From Bacteroidota bacterium (GTDB lineage Bacteria; Bacteroidota; Bacteroidia; Bacteroidales; M50B96), in NCBI GenBank assembly GCA_024762835.1, contig JANTGP010000012.1:1-35520 (forward strand): a stretch of DNA of 35,520 nt. The letters run 5' to 3'. The position numbers and the translations under genes are program-made. Of the stretch, positions 34,766-35,520 are shown piece by piece. Numbering within the stretch: position 1 is the first letter of the stretch; each line of letters begins with the position of its first letter. The notes below the pieces were generated by a model, which was not told where the DNA came from, ran no database searches, and worked only from the letters and a program-made list of their open reading frames with translations.

Positions 34766-35350
34766 TTATTGATTTATACCTAAAAGCATGTCAATTTTCT
34801 TTTGGTCGAAACCCACAACTATTTGTCCGTTAATATCTGTTTGCGGAACACCCTGTTGCCCCGATCTGCGTACTAATTCTTCAGCAGCTTTTTGGTTTTT
34901 TGATATGTCAATTTCTCTAAAATTTATATTATTCTTTCTTAAATAACTTTTTGTTGTATTACACCATGAGCAAGTAGGCGAAGTATATATTGTAACTCTC
35001 TTTGTTACTTTTTTTCCATTTTTATCAGACGGCAGATAAACAATATTCTCAAATAATGATTCATAATACTCTTTAGTCATGCAACCCTTGATTATGTTTT
35101 TGTATTGCGAATTTTCAAATACCAATAAACTGGGTACAGAATTTACATTATACTTATCGTGAATGTCTCTTACCGTAGTAACATCAATTAGAAACAAATC
35201 AAATTTATTATTGTCTTTGATAATTTCGTTTATGTTTTTTAAAACGCACTCACTTTGTTCCGATCCACTTTTATATAAAAGTGCATAAGTCTTTTTTTTA
35301 TTTGCTATTTTATCTAATAACTCTTTATAAGATTTAATGCTAATAATCAT
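34766..35350 (-). CDS. Thioredoxin-like/glutaredoxin fusion protein
   Basis: A 194-residue predicted cytosolic redox protein with no signal peptide. Residues 1 to ~105 are a thioredoxin fold that keeps the cis-proline segment (NVNSVPSLLVFEN, P73) but has no CxxC: the active-site position reads SGSEQSEC, with a single cysteine. Residues ~117-194 are a glutaredoxin with a CSWC active site (C127, C130), the cis-proline block GVPQTDING and the C-terminal GFDQKKIDMLL. The first domain is therefore probably not a disulphide reductase and may act as a binding or dimerisation module. A TAAATTTG element lies ~58 bp upstream (35408-35415). It precedes the GroES-like gene by 56 bp. The substrate is unknown. 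Confidence 0.85.
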   Translation of the reverse strand: MIISIKSYKELLDKIANKKKTYALLYKSGSEQSECVLKNINEIIKDNNKFDLFLIDVTTVRDIHDKYNVNSVPSLLVFENSQYKNIIKGCMTKEYYESLFENIVYLPSDKNGKKVTKRVTIYTSPTCSWCNTTKSYLRKNNINFREIDISKNQKAAEELVRRSGQQGVPQTDINGQIVVGFDQKKIDMLLGINQ

Positions 35351-35407
35351 ATTATCAATAATTTATTAATTAATTATAAAATTTAATTTTAGCTTAAAAA
35401 ATGCTCA

Positions 35408-35415
35408 CAAATTTA
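35408..35415 (-). promoter_or_regulatory. Candidate -7 element for the Trx-Grx gene
   Basis: The minus strand reads TAAATTTG, 58 bp before the ATG. There is no -33 TTTG and the region is very A/T-rich, so this is weak. Confidence 0.3.
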
Positions 35416-35520
35416 TAAAAAATATAATCGTACATACATAATAATTATTGTATAATTATCGTATAAAATTATGTTAAATATTGCTATAAACATACGTGTT
35501 AATATATGTTTAATAACTTG

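Overview
The window looks like a piece of a Bacteroidota chromosome, probably Bacteroidales/Marinilabiliales-like. Four things point there: a secreted protein with a type IX secretion C-terminal sorting domain, Bacteroidota-restricted families (DUF4175, DUF4292, the DUF6577-type partner of AbiEii), low G+C, and promoter-like elements of the TAnnTTTG (-7) / TTTG (-33) type instead of sigma70 boxes. No rRNA, tRNA, CRISPR array, transposase or integrase was found. Taxonomy is inferred from family content only.

Layout, left to right. (1) 31-5193: a ~1,720-residue T9SS-secreted multidomain protein. (2) 5398-18955, all on the minus strand: a tight housekeeping run, transcribed right to left as dut, TPR lipoprotein, DUF4292 lipoprotein, EnvC-like LytM protein, DUF4175 coiled-coil membrane protein, ybeY, mnmG, ade and uvrC. 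A perfect 14-bp parS-like palindrome sits between mnmG and ade. (3) 18956-23765: an accessory island with an AbiEi/AbiEii toxin-antitoxin pair and a DUF4143-type AAA ATPase. They are separated by unusually long non-coding stretches that hold three direct copies of an ~85-160 bp repeat, one on the 3' side of each transcription unit. (4) 23766-26588, minus: a Wzx-like flippase and a CDF metal transporter fused to a GNAT acetyltransferase, with a well-formed Bacteroidota promoter. (5) 26871-32069, plus: an ALG5-type GT2, a TMTC-like GT-C/TPR membrane protein, L-asparaginase I and a beta-CASP metallo-beta-lactamase RNase. (6) 32493-35350, minus: a Trx-Grx fusion, a stand-alone GroES-like protein followed by a clear terminator, rpiB, and lutB overlapping the end of rpiB.

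How the genes work together. The dut-to-ybeY run couples nucleotide-pool hygiene with envelope and cell-wall functions and rRNA maturation. From memory, the flippase normally sits next to dut in Bacteroidota, so the island appears to have been inserted into (or to have grown inside) a conserved envelope locus. The GT2 plus TMTC-like pair could be a small lipid-linked sugar and protein O-glycosylation module.

The most interesting part is the island. Repeat copies bracket each defence-like module, and two strong inverted repeats lie upstream of the two modules. This suggests a cassette-like arrangement whose mobility mechanism is not visible in the window. Several genes (uvrC, the flippase, the EnvC-like gene, the TMTC-like gene) have only TTG or GTG as plausible start codons.
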